Shown one piece after another: positions 1-10,651 of a stretch of DNA of 64,000 bases. The position numbers were made by a program, and so were the translations under genes. The notes below the pieces were generated by a model, which worked only from the letters and a program-made list of their open reading frames with translations, ran no database searches and was not told where the DNA came from. The stretch comes from Gamsiella multidivaricata (taxonomy: Eukaryota; Mortierellomycota; Mortierellomycetes; Mortierellales; Mortierellaceae). Where the stretch lies: the NCBI RefSeq assembly GCF_025024155.1, contig NW_026251840.1:1-64000 (forward strand), given 5' to 3'. The stretch's first letter is position 1. Every line of letters starts with the position of its first letter.

Positions 1-218
1 CAGTCACACAATCAACTTCCTTGGGCGCGCTGTTTTTGCTTCGCTTTTCGTTATTCGCTTTCCCCATCTTCATCGGTTCCCCCTCTCCCCCCTTCCCTCT
101 TCCTTGTCCCCGCCACAATACACCTTCATCCCTTTCCCTTACCCTTTCCTTCTTTCCTCTTTCCTTCTGACCTTACTTCTGCCATTTTGCCGCCTGCAGC
201 AACTCCATAGTCATCACC
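1..218 (+). promoter_or_regulatory. Upstream/5' leader of the coiled-coil gene
   Basis: This stretch is strongly C/T-rich, as is typical of fungal promoters and 5' leaders. It ends at the ATG at 219, whose context is favourable (caccATGgg). I see no convincing TATA element. The region may continue to the left of the window. Confidence 0.4.
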
Positions 219-3136
219 ATGGGCACCCATCACAACCTCGACTCGTTCACCAATCTCCATCTGCCGCCCACCTTTCTTTCATCCTCTCAGCCAGCACCCA
301 CGTCTTCAACACCAGCACACACTCCCAGCTACATCAATTCGATAACCGAGCGTGTCAAAACAGATATTGTCAAGCAGGAAAATGGAAAACCACCACCAAA
401 GCCCCGGAAAAAGAGAGGCATGTACAAAAAGACCATCCTCAGGAAGCAGGCAGAGGCCGCTGCCGCTGCTGCCGCAGGATTACCGCTTCCGCAACCGTCA
501 CCAGCTACGTCAGACAATCAGCAGACCGCTTCGTCCGCAGCAGTCTCAGCTGCAAAAGGAAAGGCGCGGGCTGAGCAGCCACCTACTACTTCAACTGTCG
601 AAAATCCTGATGTTCGATCACGCAAGCATGGGCGTGAGCACGCGGCGAGTCCAACAACTCTCGAGATGGAGCGAGAACTCGCCATGCTAGCAGAAGAAGC
701 CGAGGAAGACAGAAGACGTCGAGAGGAGGAGGCTGCAGATCGAATATTGAAACGTGCGCAAGTCGTCAAGGTGAATGTCCAGCTATACACCCATACACAA
801 AATCTTTTCCATGTAACGGACGACAATCCACTAACATGTTCCCCATATCTCAATAGCACCTTCGTTCTCTCAAGTCCAAACTGGCTACCGCGCAGATTCA
901 GATCGGTCAAGATTTGCATTACCAAAGTATCGATCTCTTCTCGCAGTTGTACGATGAGGTGCTCGAAGACATTGGACGCGACAACAACTCAGAGCTGCTG
1001 AATCTCCTTAAAAGTTCGGCACAGGAGCAAACGGAGAATCAGGACTCGGACTTGGAGGATTCAGCAGCAGTCGATCACCCCGTACATATGCCAACACGGT
1101 CATCCGATAGATCAAAAAAGCGGGATACGGAGAACGACACCTCTACTCATAGGAGCATTCGTCGAGGCAAGCGCAGCAGTCAATACATCGGCCAGTCCTG
1201 GGATATCGGCTCTGGACTGGATGGCTTTGGACTGGACGGGCGGAAGACAACATCTGGGTCGTCGAACTATAGGTGCCACCTTCAATCAAGCAATCCTGTC
1301 ATTCACCTGGACCTTGAGGACGACAACGATAATGATGAGGGGTTTGATGCTCACAACTTAAGGAAAAAGCAGGAAAAGAAGGAAGAGCAACTTGAAGCGC
1401 TTCCACAGGCGCGGGAGGAACTTCAGCTTCGGCAGCGCCAGGAATTGGAAGAACTTCAGCTGAAACAGCGTATGGAGCAGGAAGAATTTCAGCGCCGGCA
1501 GCTGGAACAAATTCGAGAGTTGCAAACGAGGCAGAACGAGGATAGCAAGAGGTTTGAGACTGCCTGCGCAAGACTGCACCGCGAGCGCTTAGAAGAGCTG
1601 ATTGAGAGGAAACAGCGGATCAGTCAATCACGGGCGAGGCACAAGGAGTCCTATTCGTCCACATCGCAGTCGTACGAATTCGACAATGGTTTTCAGTCTC
1701 CCAGTGCAGGTCGTTCTCCATCACATTCGCGATCACCATCGCCAGCGCCGCCACAGCACCATTCACCTCGACAATCCCACGAGCGCCATTCGTCGTTGAT
1801 CTATGCCACATCGTCTGCGGATCAAATAATGTCCAGCAAAAATACGTCGTTGTCTTCAGATCCAACTCAGCCAACCCCAAAGTCGCACAAGGTCGACGAA
1901 ATCATCAACCCTTTGCCCATGTCGACCATGACGCTTGCTTTGACAAGCATGAACGAGAAGAAGAAGCAGCTAAAGAGGGCTTTAAAAAAGCAGATGGCGC
2001 AGGAGGACATGTATGACAAAGACGCCGAGAAACACGACATTACAGATCAGCAGGAGACTGGTCCTGGCCGTAGGCTCCTCAGTCCACCAATATGGAGTCA
2101 GAAACGCCATGCTGCTGAGGATACAACAAGGATTAAGAGAAGCGCATCTGTGGTCAGTTCTTCAATGTCACCGACACCACAACGTGCACAACGGCATACA
2201 CCCGACCATCGCTCCCACTTGGATCAAGCTCAAACGCCACGGTCATACGTTAACTCGCATCACCCGTCATCGTTGCATCAAGCGCATCGGGATTCTTCAG
2301 AGGAGATGCTTTCGCCAACTCTTAAGCCCAAAGCCAAGAAACGCAAGAATCCAGCGCCGCACGATCATTCATCAGCGACCAAAGCATCCATCGGATTCAA
2401 TAAGACTCTCTTGAGTCAATTCGACAGATGGAACCAAGATGAAAGGACTGAGAATCTATTCGACTTTGTTTTGAGCGATCCTCCAGATATCGATGTCGAC
2501 GATGCCGAGGTCGAGGGCCTCTTGGACGACGAGAAACATCCATCAGGACAAGGCGACCATCAAAAGTTAAATGTCACACCAACGTCGAACGCGTTCCGAT
2601 GGTATCAAGAGCAGCAAATTCTGGCTCAGGAACTTGCAAGACAACCCAAGATCGCACCATTGCAATTATCAGATGACGAGAGTACGGTTGCTCAACGAAA
2701 TCAGAGGCTGCAGAGCGGGACCACGAGGATGGCAGGGCATACGGCACAGGATGAAGGTCAAGCTCATAATGGATTGGTCTTGGAAGGAGAACTCGTACTA
2801 GGAGAAGACCCACTTGCGGCATTCGTCCCTCCTCGGAAGAAACCAAACGACACCAGGAAGGCGCGCGACCATCATCATAATAGCAACCATCACCATAATG
2901 GAGGCAGCAGCAGCAGCAGCCATAACCACAGCCAAGGTTTGCAGGACGCCAGCAATCATAGCAGCGGTATGCCAGATTCTTCACCCTTCCTGTCCGCGGT
3001 TCAAATGCTGTACTCTGAAGACGGACCGGATGATTGGAACTTTCAGCCATTTTCGATGGACTCTACGGACGAGTACTTGAATCATGATTCGCCTCTGCAG
3101 GCCAGCAGCGATTACGAGCAGCTGAATTTTCAATAG
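219..3136 (+). CDS. Large acidic/coiled-coil protein of unknown function
   Basis: Two coding exons, 219-770 and 857-3136, give 943 aa. The 86-nt intron (GTGAAT...ATAG) joins in phase 0, and the second exon continues in frame for 2.3 kb. I do not recognise the family. The N-terminus (about residues 1-55) is Ser/Thr/Pro-rich, followed by a basic motif (PPPKPRKKRG, near residue 60), an Ala run, and a charged Glu/Arg helix up to the splice site. Residues about 350-440 form a strong Glu/Gln/Arg coiled coil. The C-terminal half is low complexity, with SR-like, His/Asn-rich (near 2870-2930) and acidic stretches. Basic clusters and acidic tracts suggest a nuclear protein, perhaps chromatin- or RNA-associated, but that is inference. 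The gene lies head-to-tail with the ZZZ3-like gene. The model is well supported; the function is not known. Confidence 0.8.
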
Positions 3137-3606
3137 CGCGACCGAATATCACACCTCGCTCTCCCGCCAATGATAATAAAAACCTGCCTTTAATATCTAT
3201 GAAACGAAATCACGAAAGACATTACAAGAGTGGCACAACAACGCCAACATCACTTCCTTAGTATCCAACACGATGAATAGGAACATATACGCAGATTTGC
3301 TCAACGACATACGGAAATGAAACCGTACGTTTTACACACGTCTTCGGGGAGAAACAATAAGAGGACTAAGACTAATGTCGACGACGAAGACGAGTAAAAT
3401 GGATAATGTATCCATAATTCGATCTCAAGTCCATGGACCAGGATGTGTTCAACTTCACAGCGCAGTCCATTTTGTGGCTTCGCTCCTCCCGCCCACCCAA
3501 AAAAAAAAGGCGAAGAGCGAAGTTTGTCCCTTTATTCCCTTTATCGCTCCCTTAACGTCCAAGCTGATCCCTCCTCTAGTGCGCTGCGACCGAGCACAGG
3601 CCTTGA
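3137..3606 (+). other. Intergenic: 3' end of the coiled-coil gene and promoter of the ZZZ3-like gene
   Basis: Between two same-strand genes. It contains AT-rich 3'-UTR-like sequence with AATAAAA near 3174-3181, then a C/T-rich leader with an A10 run near 3499. No ORF here has coding character. Confidence 0.4.
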
Positions 3607-6178
3607 ATGTCGCCCACCAAGCCAGAGGAAGACCCTGCCACGATGGCCATAGATGTCAGTCCAACGCCGGCTACTCCTACCATTGACCTTGTTCCTGCTG
3701 CCGACCCATTACCTTCTGCAAGCGATGCTTCCACTTCCTTTCTTTCTAAGCCAGCACCCGTACTCTCTGCCTCCGAATCGTCTTCTACACCCTCTTCTAC
3801 TTCAATAACTACGCCCGCTCAGCAGTCTGATTCCTCAGCACAGATCCAGGCGCGAACGTCAGGGCAGGAGCAAACCCAGGCATCAGCAACGCCAGCCAGC
3901 CCTGTAGTGGGCGGAAACAACAACAGCATCACCACAACTTCGACAAGAACCACCCATGGACCCATCACAACAAGTGTGCTAGATAGAGGACCCCTGGGAC
4001 TAACATTGGATGAGGAGCAGTGGGTCAAAGATAAGATGGAGTACGCATTATACGAGTAAGTGTTGAACAATGGACGAAGTTCAGTTAGGCCTACCACTTT
4101 CCTTCACCAAGGACTAACAGAGAAGTCCCTTCTGGGTATCTTTGTATAGCTTCCAGGTTTTGGCATTGGCAATCAAGCGATACAAGTGGCAATTGGATCA
4201 GGTTCCGCGAGATGTCAGTCGACTGCAGAGTTTAAAGAAAATGCACATGAGCGACCCGCTCGAGTTTCTTCGTCAGATCAAGAACAAGGTACGAATGGTG
4301 CAATTGACCGAATGCAGGGTAAATTGACTATGTAAAGAATACGAAACGAGCAGCATTTTGACAGCCATAGCCTTTTGTGTTGTTATTTTCTTTAGGAGTT
4401 CCGCTATCCCGAAGGGCAAAGGACGCTTCCAGCACCCTCAATCGAATGGGCTAAATATCAGTTCCCTCCAGCAAATCCCGTTGTTCCCACGAGAACTCAG
4501 CGTGCGACCTTCCTGAGTTCTGTATCGTTCACAAACAACCGTGACAAGACCAATACTAGTGTCGTTTCAATTGCGCAAAGTAATAACCGATTAAGAGCAG
4601 AATCACCATCTAACGACCGTATGCGTGCAGTCAAGGAGACAGCGAGAAGCTTGGGAATTAACATTGTTCACCATCATCAACCAACGTATCACCATCATCA
4701 TTTCAATCAGGACGCTGGAACCACGTCAGACCGGATAGAGGCGAATGGAACCGAAGACCGATATTCGAGAGACATTAGGGAGCCATCTAGGCGAACATCA
4801 CAGGAGGTGGGCCAGTTGGGACAAAGCTATAATTCATTTGCAGGGGCGGGGGATCGGGGTAGCAATGATATGGAGGGTATCATCTATGCCAGACAAGGAA
4901 ACGAAACAGTGGGAGATCGCACAGGAAGCACATCGTATTCTGTACAGACGAGCCATCAGTTACCAGCGCCGCAACCGTCATTTGACCACAAACCGATCGA
5001 CTCAACCCCCATGGCGGCCCCTCAAAACCACACTATCGACCACAGTCGTGGCTATACCCCTATCCAGTCTAGCGACATTGGTGCCAACAGTAACATCACC
5101 TACAATCACATGAGCGGTAGTGTCGATATTCAACCCAACAACACCGCAAGGCCTCGAGGTTCTTCACGGGAGGGAAGTGGAGTTCGCGACGATCCTAAAC
5201 CACCACTGTATAACATTCCCTGGAGTGATGAGGAGCAACAGCTGTTGGAGAAACTGCTGGAGGTCTATCCGGATGAACCTGTGGCGGCGCAACGGTTCCA
5301 AAAGATCTCGGCTGCAATGGGAACGAGAACGCCCAAGCAAGTGGCAAGTCGAGTGCAAAAGTATTTCATCAAGCTGGTCAAAGCTGGACTTGAGGCACCT
5401 GGACGTATGAACTACTCGCTGGAGACGTCGAAACCCAAGAGCAAGGGAGTGTCTGCAACTGCCAAGGGAAAGAAACGGAAAGAAGGTCCTGCGGGTACCG
5501 TGCCCGGCGAAGGAGCTGCTTCGAAGAGCAAGGCAGCTCGACCCAGGAAGAACGAGGCGAGCATGGAAGCAGGACGGTCCGGATCAGGGGCGGGAGCAAA
5601 AAGGAAACAAAAGGCCAAATCGCTTTTGGGGAGCGGATTTGGAAGGACTTCAGGAACACAGTATTTGAACTACTCTTCTGCGCCAACTGTATATATGAGC
5701 GAGGCGGATGACGAAGATAGTGTCCAGGACATGCTGGCGGTCAGCAGCAATGGTGTCGGCAGTAATGGTCCGATGAGCAGTTCACGAAGAGAAAGCGCTG
5801 ATAATGGGGTCGCTACTCACTTGGGCTACTCTGTAAGCAATGGCGTTCAACTTTGGAATACCCTAAGCTCAACGAATCTCAAAGCCTTCCGACTGATGGT
5901 ATATTTTTTTTTTCTTTTCTTTTCTTTTACTATGATAGTGCGACTCCTGTGGAGTGGAACCAATTCTTGGGATTAGATACTCTTGCATTGACTGCGAGGA
6001 GCTTGGAGGCACGGATTTGTGTGGATTGTGCTACAATTCTGGGCAGTACCATAACGAACTCCATCTGCTGTCACATCGCTTTCAGGCCATCGAAAGCGCC
6101 GATGTACCGGCGTATAGTCACGACTACAGAGTCTCAATTGCGGGACCAAGTGGGACCAATACCATCCACCACCCATGA
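3607..6178 (+). CDS. ZZZ3-like Myb/SANT + ZZ zinc-finger chromatin protein
   Basis: Four exons (3607-4055, 4150-4288, 4396-5898, 5939-6178) give 776 aa, all junctions in phase; the last intron is only 40 nt. After a Ser/Thr/Ala-rich N-terminus comes a conserved-looking segment spanning exons 1-3. A Myb/SANT domain sits at about residues 469-530 (starting NIPWSDEEQQ, ending with the ASRVQKYFIKL signature). A basic linker follows, then a C-terminal ZZ zinc finger from residue 698, with Cys pairs CDSC, CIDC and CGLC and a terminal His pair. Myb followed by ZZ, with ASRVQKYFIKL, is the architecture of animal ZZZ3, a subunit of the ATAC histone acetyltransferase complex that reads histone H3. A nuclear chromatin role is inferred from that. 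The start at 3607 is the first ATG; 3643 (acgATGGCC) is an alternative. Confidence 0.85.
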
Positions 6179-6179
6179 A

Positions 6180-6190
6180 AATAAATAAAA
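6180..6190 (+). terminator. Polyadenylation signal of the ZZZ3-like gene
   Basis: AATAAATAAAA begins two bases after the TGA stop of the ZZZ3-like gene, so the 3' UTR would be very short. Confidence 0.4.
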
Positions 6191-6356
6191 GAAAATGATC
6201 TCTCTCGCGCAATCAATGGTGTGGATTGGACTTCTCGTGCAATCTGCCCTCAAGTAGGGTTGCTCCGCAAGTCTTGTGCACCTCTAGAATTTGTTCCCGG
6301 TACATCCGAATGGACAGAAGCCGATATCGTTTCTTTGCTTTAACTCGCGTATTGTA

Positions 6357-7061
6357 TTATTTCCAAAGGCAGAATTGAGAAGCATTGCTGATGTGCTTCG
6401 TGCATTTCACTGCGGGCTTTATTGAGTGCTTTGGCGATCGTAATTCACCTCGAGTCCGCAGGAGCTCTATCGCTTCCTGCAGTCGCCCGCTTGCCTCGGT
6501 CGGCTTCAACTTTATCGATATGACAAAGATCTCGCTTGCTTGTGAGTCGATAGATTTTCGAGCTTGGATCTCGATTGAGATGTCGCCGATGCCGTTTTGG
6601 ATATCCTCTACATTTCTTCTCATGTGCCTCAAGCCTGGTCTTGGTCTGCGCGTTGAGTGTGTCATTACTACTGCAGCCGGCGCTTTACATTCTGGTTGCC
6701 ATTGCTGAAGACATGATATCTCGATAGTGCCTATGGTTGCTTTTGTAGGCATAGACCGGTGCAGCTATAACCGATGCTGCTATCAATATCGTGGTCAGTG
6801 CTTGGTGAGGCGGTCTACGACTGACAGCTCCATAGAGCGGGTTTACGTGTGGCGGCCAATCTTGACGCTACTATGGTATCGGTGTCCATGATAAAATAAA
6901 ATAAAAAGCTGTTAGCAAGGAACCCGATTCGCGATGCCACCGAAAAACACTGCAGGAAACGATGCTTACCTGGATGACAGTGCGAGCTCGAGATGAACCT
7001 TGCGCAGCTCCCCTGCTACCTCTACCGCACTCTTCTTGTACTTCCTCTTGATCCCTTCCAT
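6357..7061 (-). CDS. Probable small membrane protein with coiled coil, unknown family
   Basis: Three exons on the minus strand (7061-6970, 6820-6689, 6645-6357) join in frame to 170 aa. The introns are 149 nt (GTAAGC...GTCAG) and 43 nt (GTAAAG...CGCAG). Exon 1 encodes a basic amphipathic helix (MEGIKRKYKKSAVEVAGELR). Exon 2 encodes one hydrophobic segment (ALTTILIAASVIAAPVYAY). Exon 3 encodes a charged helical region ending with the stop at 6357. Neither single frame is open across the locus, but the spliced product has coherent helix-TM-helix character and G/C-ending codons in exon 1. A single TM with flanking basic helices would suit a mitochondrial inner-membrane or ER protein, but I do not recognise it. 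An upstream exon may exist around 7120-7330, where a basic, presequence-like minus-strand ORF lies (MERVARRQGAVRVV). Confidence 0.4.
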
Positions 7062-8040
7062 TGCGCATCGTCCGCAGCCTTTTGCTATCCCTTCTCATCG
7101 TTCTCCCCCATTCCCCATTATCTATGATAATATCCCGTTCACCCTTTCCCTCTTGCACCTTGTACACGTTGGCCATCCCCCGCAGGACTCGTGGCCAGCA
7201 ACCCCCGGGTCTCGGAAACTGCCGTCCCTCAGCTGCGAGAGATTGGCCTGCTGTGTGGCCACAACCCGCACTGCTCCCTGCCTCCTCGCTACCCGCTCCA
7301 TCACTACCTTAAACTCATGGCGCACTCGCCCCTTTGCGTGTATCTAGCACTAGGCTTGGTTGGACTGGAGCCTTTGCTGCGAGCGGACGGCGCATGGCGG
7401 CTGCCGCATCTCGCTCGAGGCAGAAGGGAGCGGGGGCTGCAAGAGAAGCAGTTCAAACAGGAGCAAGAACAAGACCACAGTTGAGAGGCGAGGAAACGAC
7501 ACACAGGCACCCATCATCCACAAGCACGACAGCAAATAATGTACATCAACCATACTTTCGTGAACTCCTAGCTCCTTCTTCTTGACAAGTCCCAGTGGAC
7601 AGGATTGCGCTGCCTTCAGGATCGTTATGATCGACCAGCAGATACGACAGAGAGGAAAAGCATCTGCTTCCCGGGGGGAAGGAAACATTGTTAGAACCAA
7701 GTCGCATATGCTCGCTCTTTGGCAGTAAGCTTTGGCAGTAGGCTTTGGTGCCAGAAAAAAGAACGATGCCATTTGTTTCCGCAGGAGGGAGAATAGCAGA
7801 AGCTGGATCTCCAAGCCATACCTTTCTGAGACTCCACTGGCCTCTGCGGTGATCCGTTGCAGTTATATGGCTACTGCTGCTCTTGGATCGCTGACCGGGT
7901 TGGGGTTTGCTCTGGTAGCAGGGTAGAGACACTGATGGGCGAAGCAGAGATAAAAGGTGTGGTATAATAAACAAATAAGGGTGTTAGAAATCAAAAGAGT
8001 AGGCTCAGGCACAGGCAGTGTAGTTACAAGGTTCACACTC
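7062..8040. other. Mostly non-coding, C/T-rich; possible 5' exon of the minus-strand gene
   Basis: Several overlapping ORFs occur on both strands, none convincing. A minus-strand stretch near 7120-7325 encodes a basic amphipathic peptide that could be a mitochondrial presequence exon of the gene ending at 6357. A plus-strand ORF at 7191-7484 runs over the same DNA and is the competing reading. Confidence 0.25.
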
Positions 8041-8751
8041 CTAATCGGCGTGGTCGACAGTGAAGGCGGCCTTGGCCAGGTAGATGCAGCTGAAAGTACC
8101 ATAGCCAAGAACACTGGCTCTTGAGGAGCCAGAGCGGCGGAGAGAGAGTAGGATGTGTGCGGCAAATGCCGGCCGAAGCGCATTCAGCAGCACTGCTGGA
8201 TAAAAGTCATACGCTGTCTTGGACATGCAAATTGACATGTGTTTTTGGATGAAGGTCCCACAGTCGTCCCACGGACAGTCTGGCCAGTCGCTGCGGCAGT
8301 GACTACCTCCTCCGCGGTATAAAAAGACCTCGCTTTCATCTCCTCTCTTTTTCTCCTCATAGATAGCCCACAAGCCTAGCTTGTAATGAGCCCTCTGTGG
8401 TCCTAGACAATGGTAAGCGTTGCAGTGACCTCTATTGGGTACGCACTCTTCCCCCGAGAGCCTCCACTCTAATCCCCACGAACACTGGGTAGAGAGGTAC
8501 GCCCAATGAAGGGGTCGGGCACGCGTATCTAATAGAAGCGCCCCGGAGTCTTTGGCCATCAGGGGGTTCGACCGCATTAGATCGCGCGAATAATGCGAAT
8601 ATATTTTTGGGGGCCTCCTTTGGGGCCTTATTCTCTTTACTCTACAAAAATAAGAAAAAGAAAAAGAAAACGGCACAAGTGTAGGCAAAGGGAGCTCATG
8701 GGGAGCAAGACAGGAGCCTGATGCAACGCTCATGTTGCTTTCTGCATTCAT
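8041..8751 (-). CDS. Uncertain ORF, 236 aa
   Basis: A single open frame from ATG at 8751 to TAG at 8041. The N-terminal half looks random. The last 65 or so codons, from MSKTAYDFYPAVLL onward, look more protein-like, and the final 20 (to FTVDHAD) use strongly C/G-ending codons as the well-supported genes here do. It may be the last exon of a gene whose upstream exons I cannot place, or a remnant. A short TATA-like element on the plus strand (tataaaaag at 8319-8327) lies inside it. I recognise no family. Confidence 0.2.
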   Translation of the reverse strand: MNAESNMSVASGSCLAPHELPLPTLVPFSFSFSYFCRVKRIRPQRRPPKIYSHYSRDLMRSNPLMAKDSGALLLDTRARPLHWAYLSTQCSWGLEWRLSGEECVPNRGHCNAYHCLGPQRAHYKLGLWAIYEEKKRGDESEVFLYRGGGSHCRSDWPDCPWDDCGTFIQKHMSICMSKTAYDFYPAVLLNALRPAFAAHILLSLRRSGSSRASVLGYGTFSCIYLAKAAFTVDHAD

Positions 8752-9812
8752 CCTGAATCAGATCACCTCGCAACTTATACGGTACTCTATTGGGCGGAGT
8801 CTTTCTGTCTCGCCTTCGAATAGAATTTCTGTTCACTATGTCAACACACGCGCGCGAAGGAGCCCACGATGCAGCAGCACGCAATAAATTCGCGCGCTGA
8901 GCAGGCATCCCTTTTTGTTTGATCATAACGAAAAGGTTTCCCATGGCTTCTATTTACAACGGTAATTGTCCTGTCTTTTAATCGTATTGCGAACCGTGCT
9001 TTGAACCAGCTCGCTTTGCGTCGATACTCGTGGTTCCGTTGCTTCACTAAACACCAGGGTCTTGGTATCATGGCATGTTGACATATACTTTTTTTTTTTT
9101 ATTTTTTTCAGAAAACATTGTAATGCATATTTGTTTACCAAAGGCCACAAGGTCGTGGTCCTGGCTGTTGCTTTGAACCAAAGTCCTCGGTAGCACTGTT
9201 TGCAATTTCGACATCAAAATGCTCCAGGTAAAGTTATGCGGTCAGCAGCACTACCCTTAGCCATGCAGCTGTGCAGCAGACCTGCAACATGCTCATTTTA
9301 TCGACCATGCAGGTCGTATTGACTAGGTTCCTTCGCGTTAATACTACAACTAAGACGGTGGCCCTGCTCAGTCGTACATAAACTACACATGCCATTCGTT
9401 ATAGCAAGGAACATCCTGCTCCTAAACTTTTTCGTGGACAAGGACAGTATTTATGCATAACACATCCCTTTTCTTTGTACATTCAGGTGCGCTGCATCGC
9501 TCCAACACCCACTTTATCCCATTCTCACGCGCTACGATGTCTTCTTACGTTTAACCGCCCGTCCTGATTGTGCTACACACCTCGCTTTGTTCTGCAGTTG
9601 TATAATGTGGTGCAGACACGAAAGCAAGCAAAGTCCTCCTCTTTTCTTAGGCAACACAGCGCGTAATTACTTCCAATGAGTTTAGAGCTGTATTTAGTCA
9701 AAAACACGCGACTAGAATACGCATCTGCATTAGGTTAGCACAGTGGAGTTCAAGTGGCTCCCTTCCCCTGGGCTTCTTTGGTTCCAAGTCTTTTGCTTTC
9801 TTGCATGCAACC
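8752..9812. other. Intergenic, no supportable gene
   Basis: AT-rich to mixed sequence with a T10 run near 9090-9099. ORFs are short and overlap on both strands. I see no tRNA-like T-arm, transposase motif or repeat. Confidence 0.35.
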
Positions 9813-10176
9813 ATGGACCACAACGACGTCGGCTACAGCTCTGTCTCACGGGCCCTCTATCCACATTTTGGAGGACGAAGACAACGACCGCGCATCCTCC
9901 AGCGGCGAGTCGCAGGAACGCGGACACCTCGACAGTATCAGCACATCACGGACATCATGGAGGCTATTTCTCTGTTAGCTTTCGGGAGAGAAGGTTGATC
10001 GAAGGCATGACATACCGAGCGCCGCGTGGAAGCGGCCCACAAGAGCCTCAAAAATGCTGAGGAATTTTCCGAGATGGTGGAACCAAAGGCTGCTGACGGC
10101 CGGGGCGGCTTCATGGTTCGTGTTCAAGCAGTTTGGCGCCATCAATGGGCCCTTTGAGGCCGAAGGTCTGGAGTAG
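9813..10176 (+). pseudogene. Possible decayed coding fragment
   Basis: All three plus frames carry protein-like stretches that do not connect. MDHNDVGYSSVSRALYP starts at 9813. An acidic stretch (HILEDEDNDRASSSGESQER) follows in the next frame. Near 10020-10130, two overlapping frames read either a Glu/Lys-rich helix (VEAAHKSLKNAEEFSEMVE) or MLRNFPRWWNQRLL up to a TAG at 10174-10176. Switching of coding-like character between frames within 360 nt suggests a gene broken by small indels, but chance or unrecognised splicing cannot be excluded. The family is not recognised. Confidence 0.2.
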
Positions 10177-10651
10177 TATAGGTGGATTATTTTGATAGAA
10201 CCATTGAGGCCATCGTCTTCTGCTCGCCTTTTTTTGGTGGCACTTTTCTCAAAGCATGTTTTCCTTCTTGGCAGAGTGCAGCTCCCCCTTCATTGAGGAC
10301 TGAGTTTCGACCATCTTCTCGTCTTGCACTTTCAATATGAAAGGGAGATTTGGGTCCTCGGTTATCATTATGGATTGTGATTGAGCAATTGAGCATAGAC
10401 AGCTGGTAGGTCGCGAGAGGCAAAGTGGGGGAAAGCAGGGTATGACAGAGGACTGGGTGGAGAACGAAGACATGATTTTGAGTCACCATCTGGTCAGCTC
10501 TTGGTCATTGCTGCGGGGAGCATGCAAAAAGAACACAGAGAGCACAGATCATTTTTTATTTTGATTTCTCATAAACAGTCAGCTCCTTCACCTTTCTGTC
10601 AGCGAATCCTGAAATCGTTATAAACGAAGGACCGGCCCCAATCAACCGCGG
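10177..10651 (+). promoter_or_regulatory. Upstream region of the CysRS gene
   Basis: No convincing ORF. It leads into the cysteinyl-tRNA synthetase start at 10652 and includes an AT-rich patch around 10545-10575. Confidence 0.3.

Noticed and set aside
7122..7170. CTRCKRERV peptide resembling part of a Zn2Cys6 DNA-binding domain
   Set aside because: Only one Cys pair, no preceding or following cysteine pattern; probably chance, and the DNA is also read in other frames.
8041..8110. GYGTFSCIYLAKA peptide resembling the glycine loop of a protein kinase
   Set aside because: A stop follows within 10 codons and no other kinase motif lies downstream in any frame.
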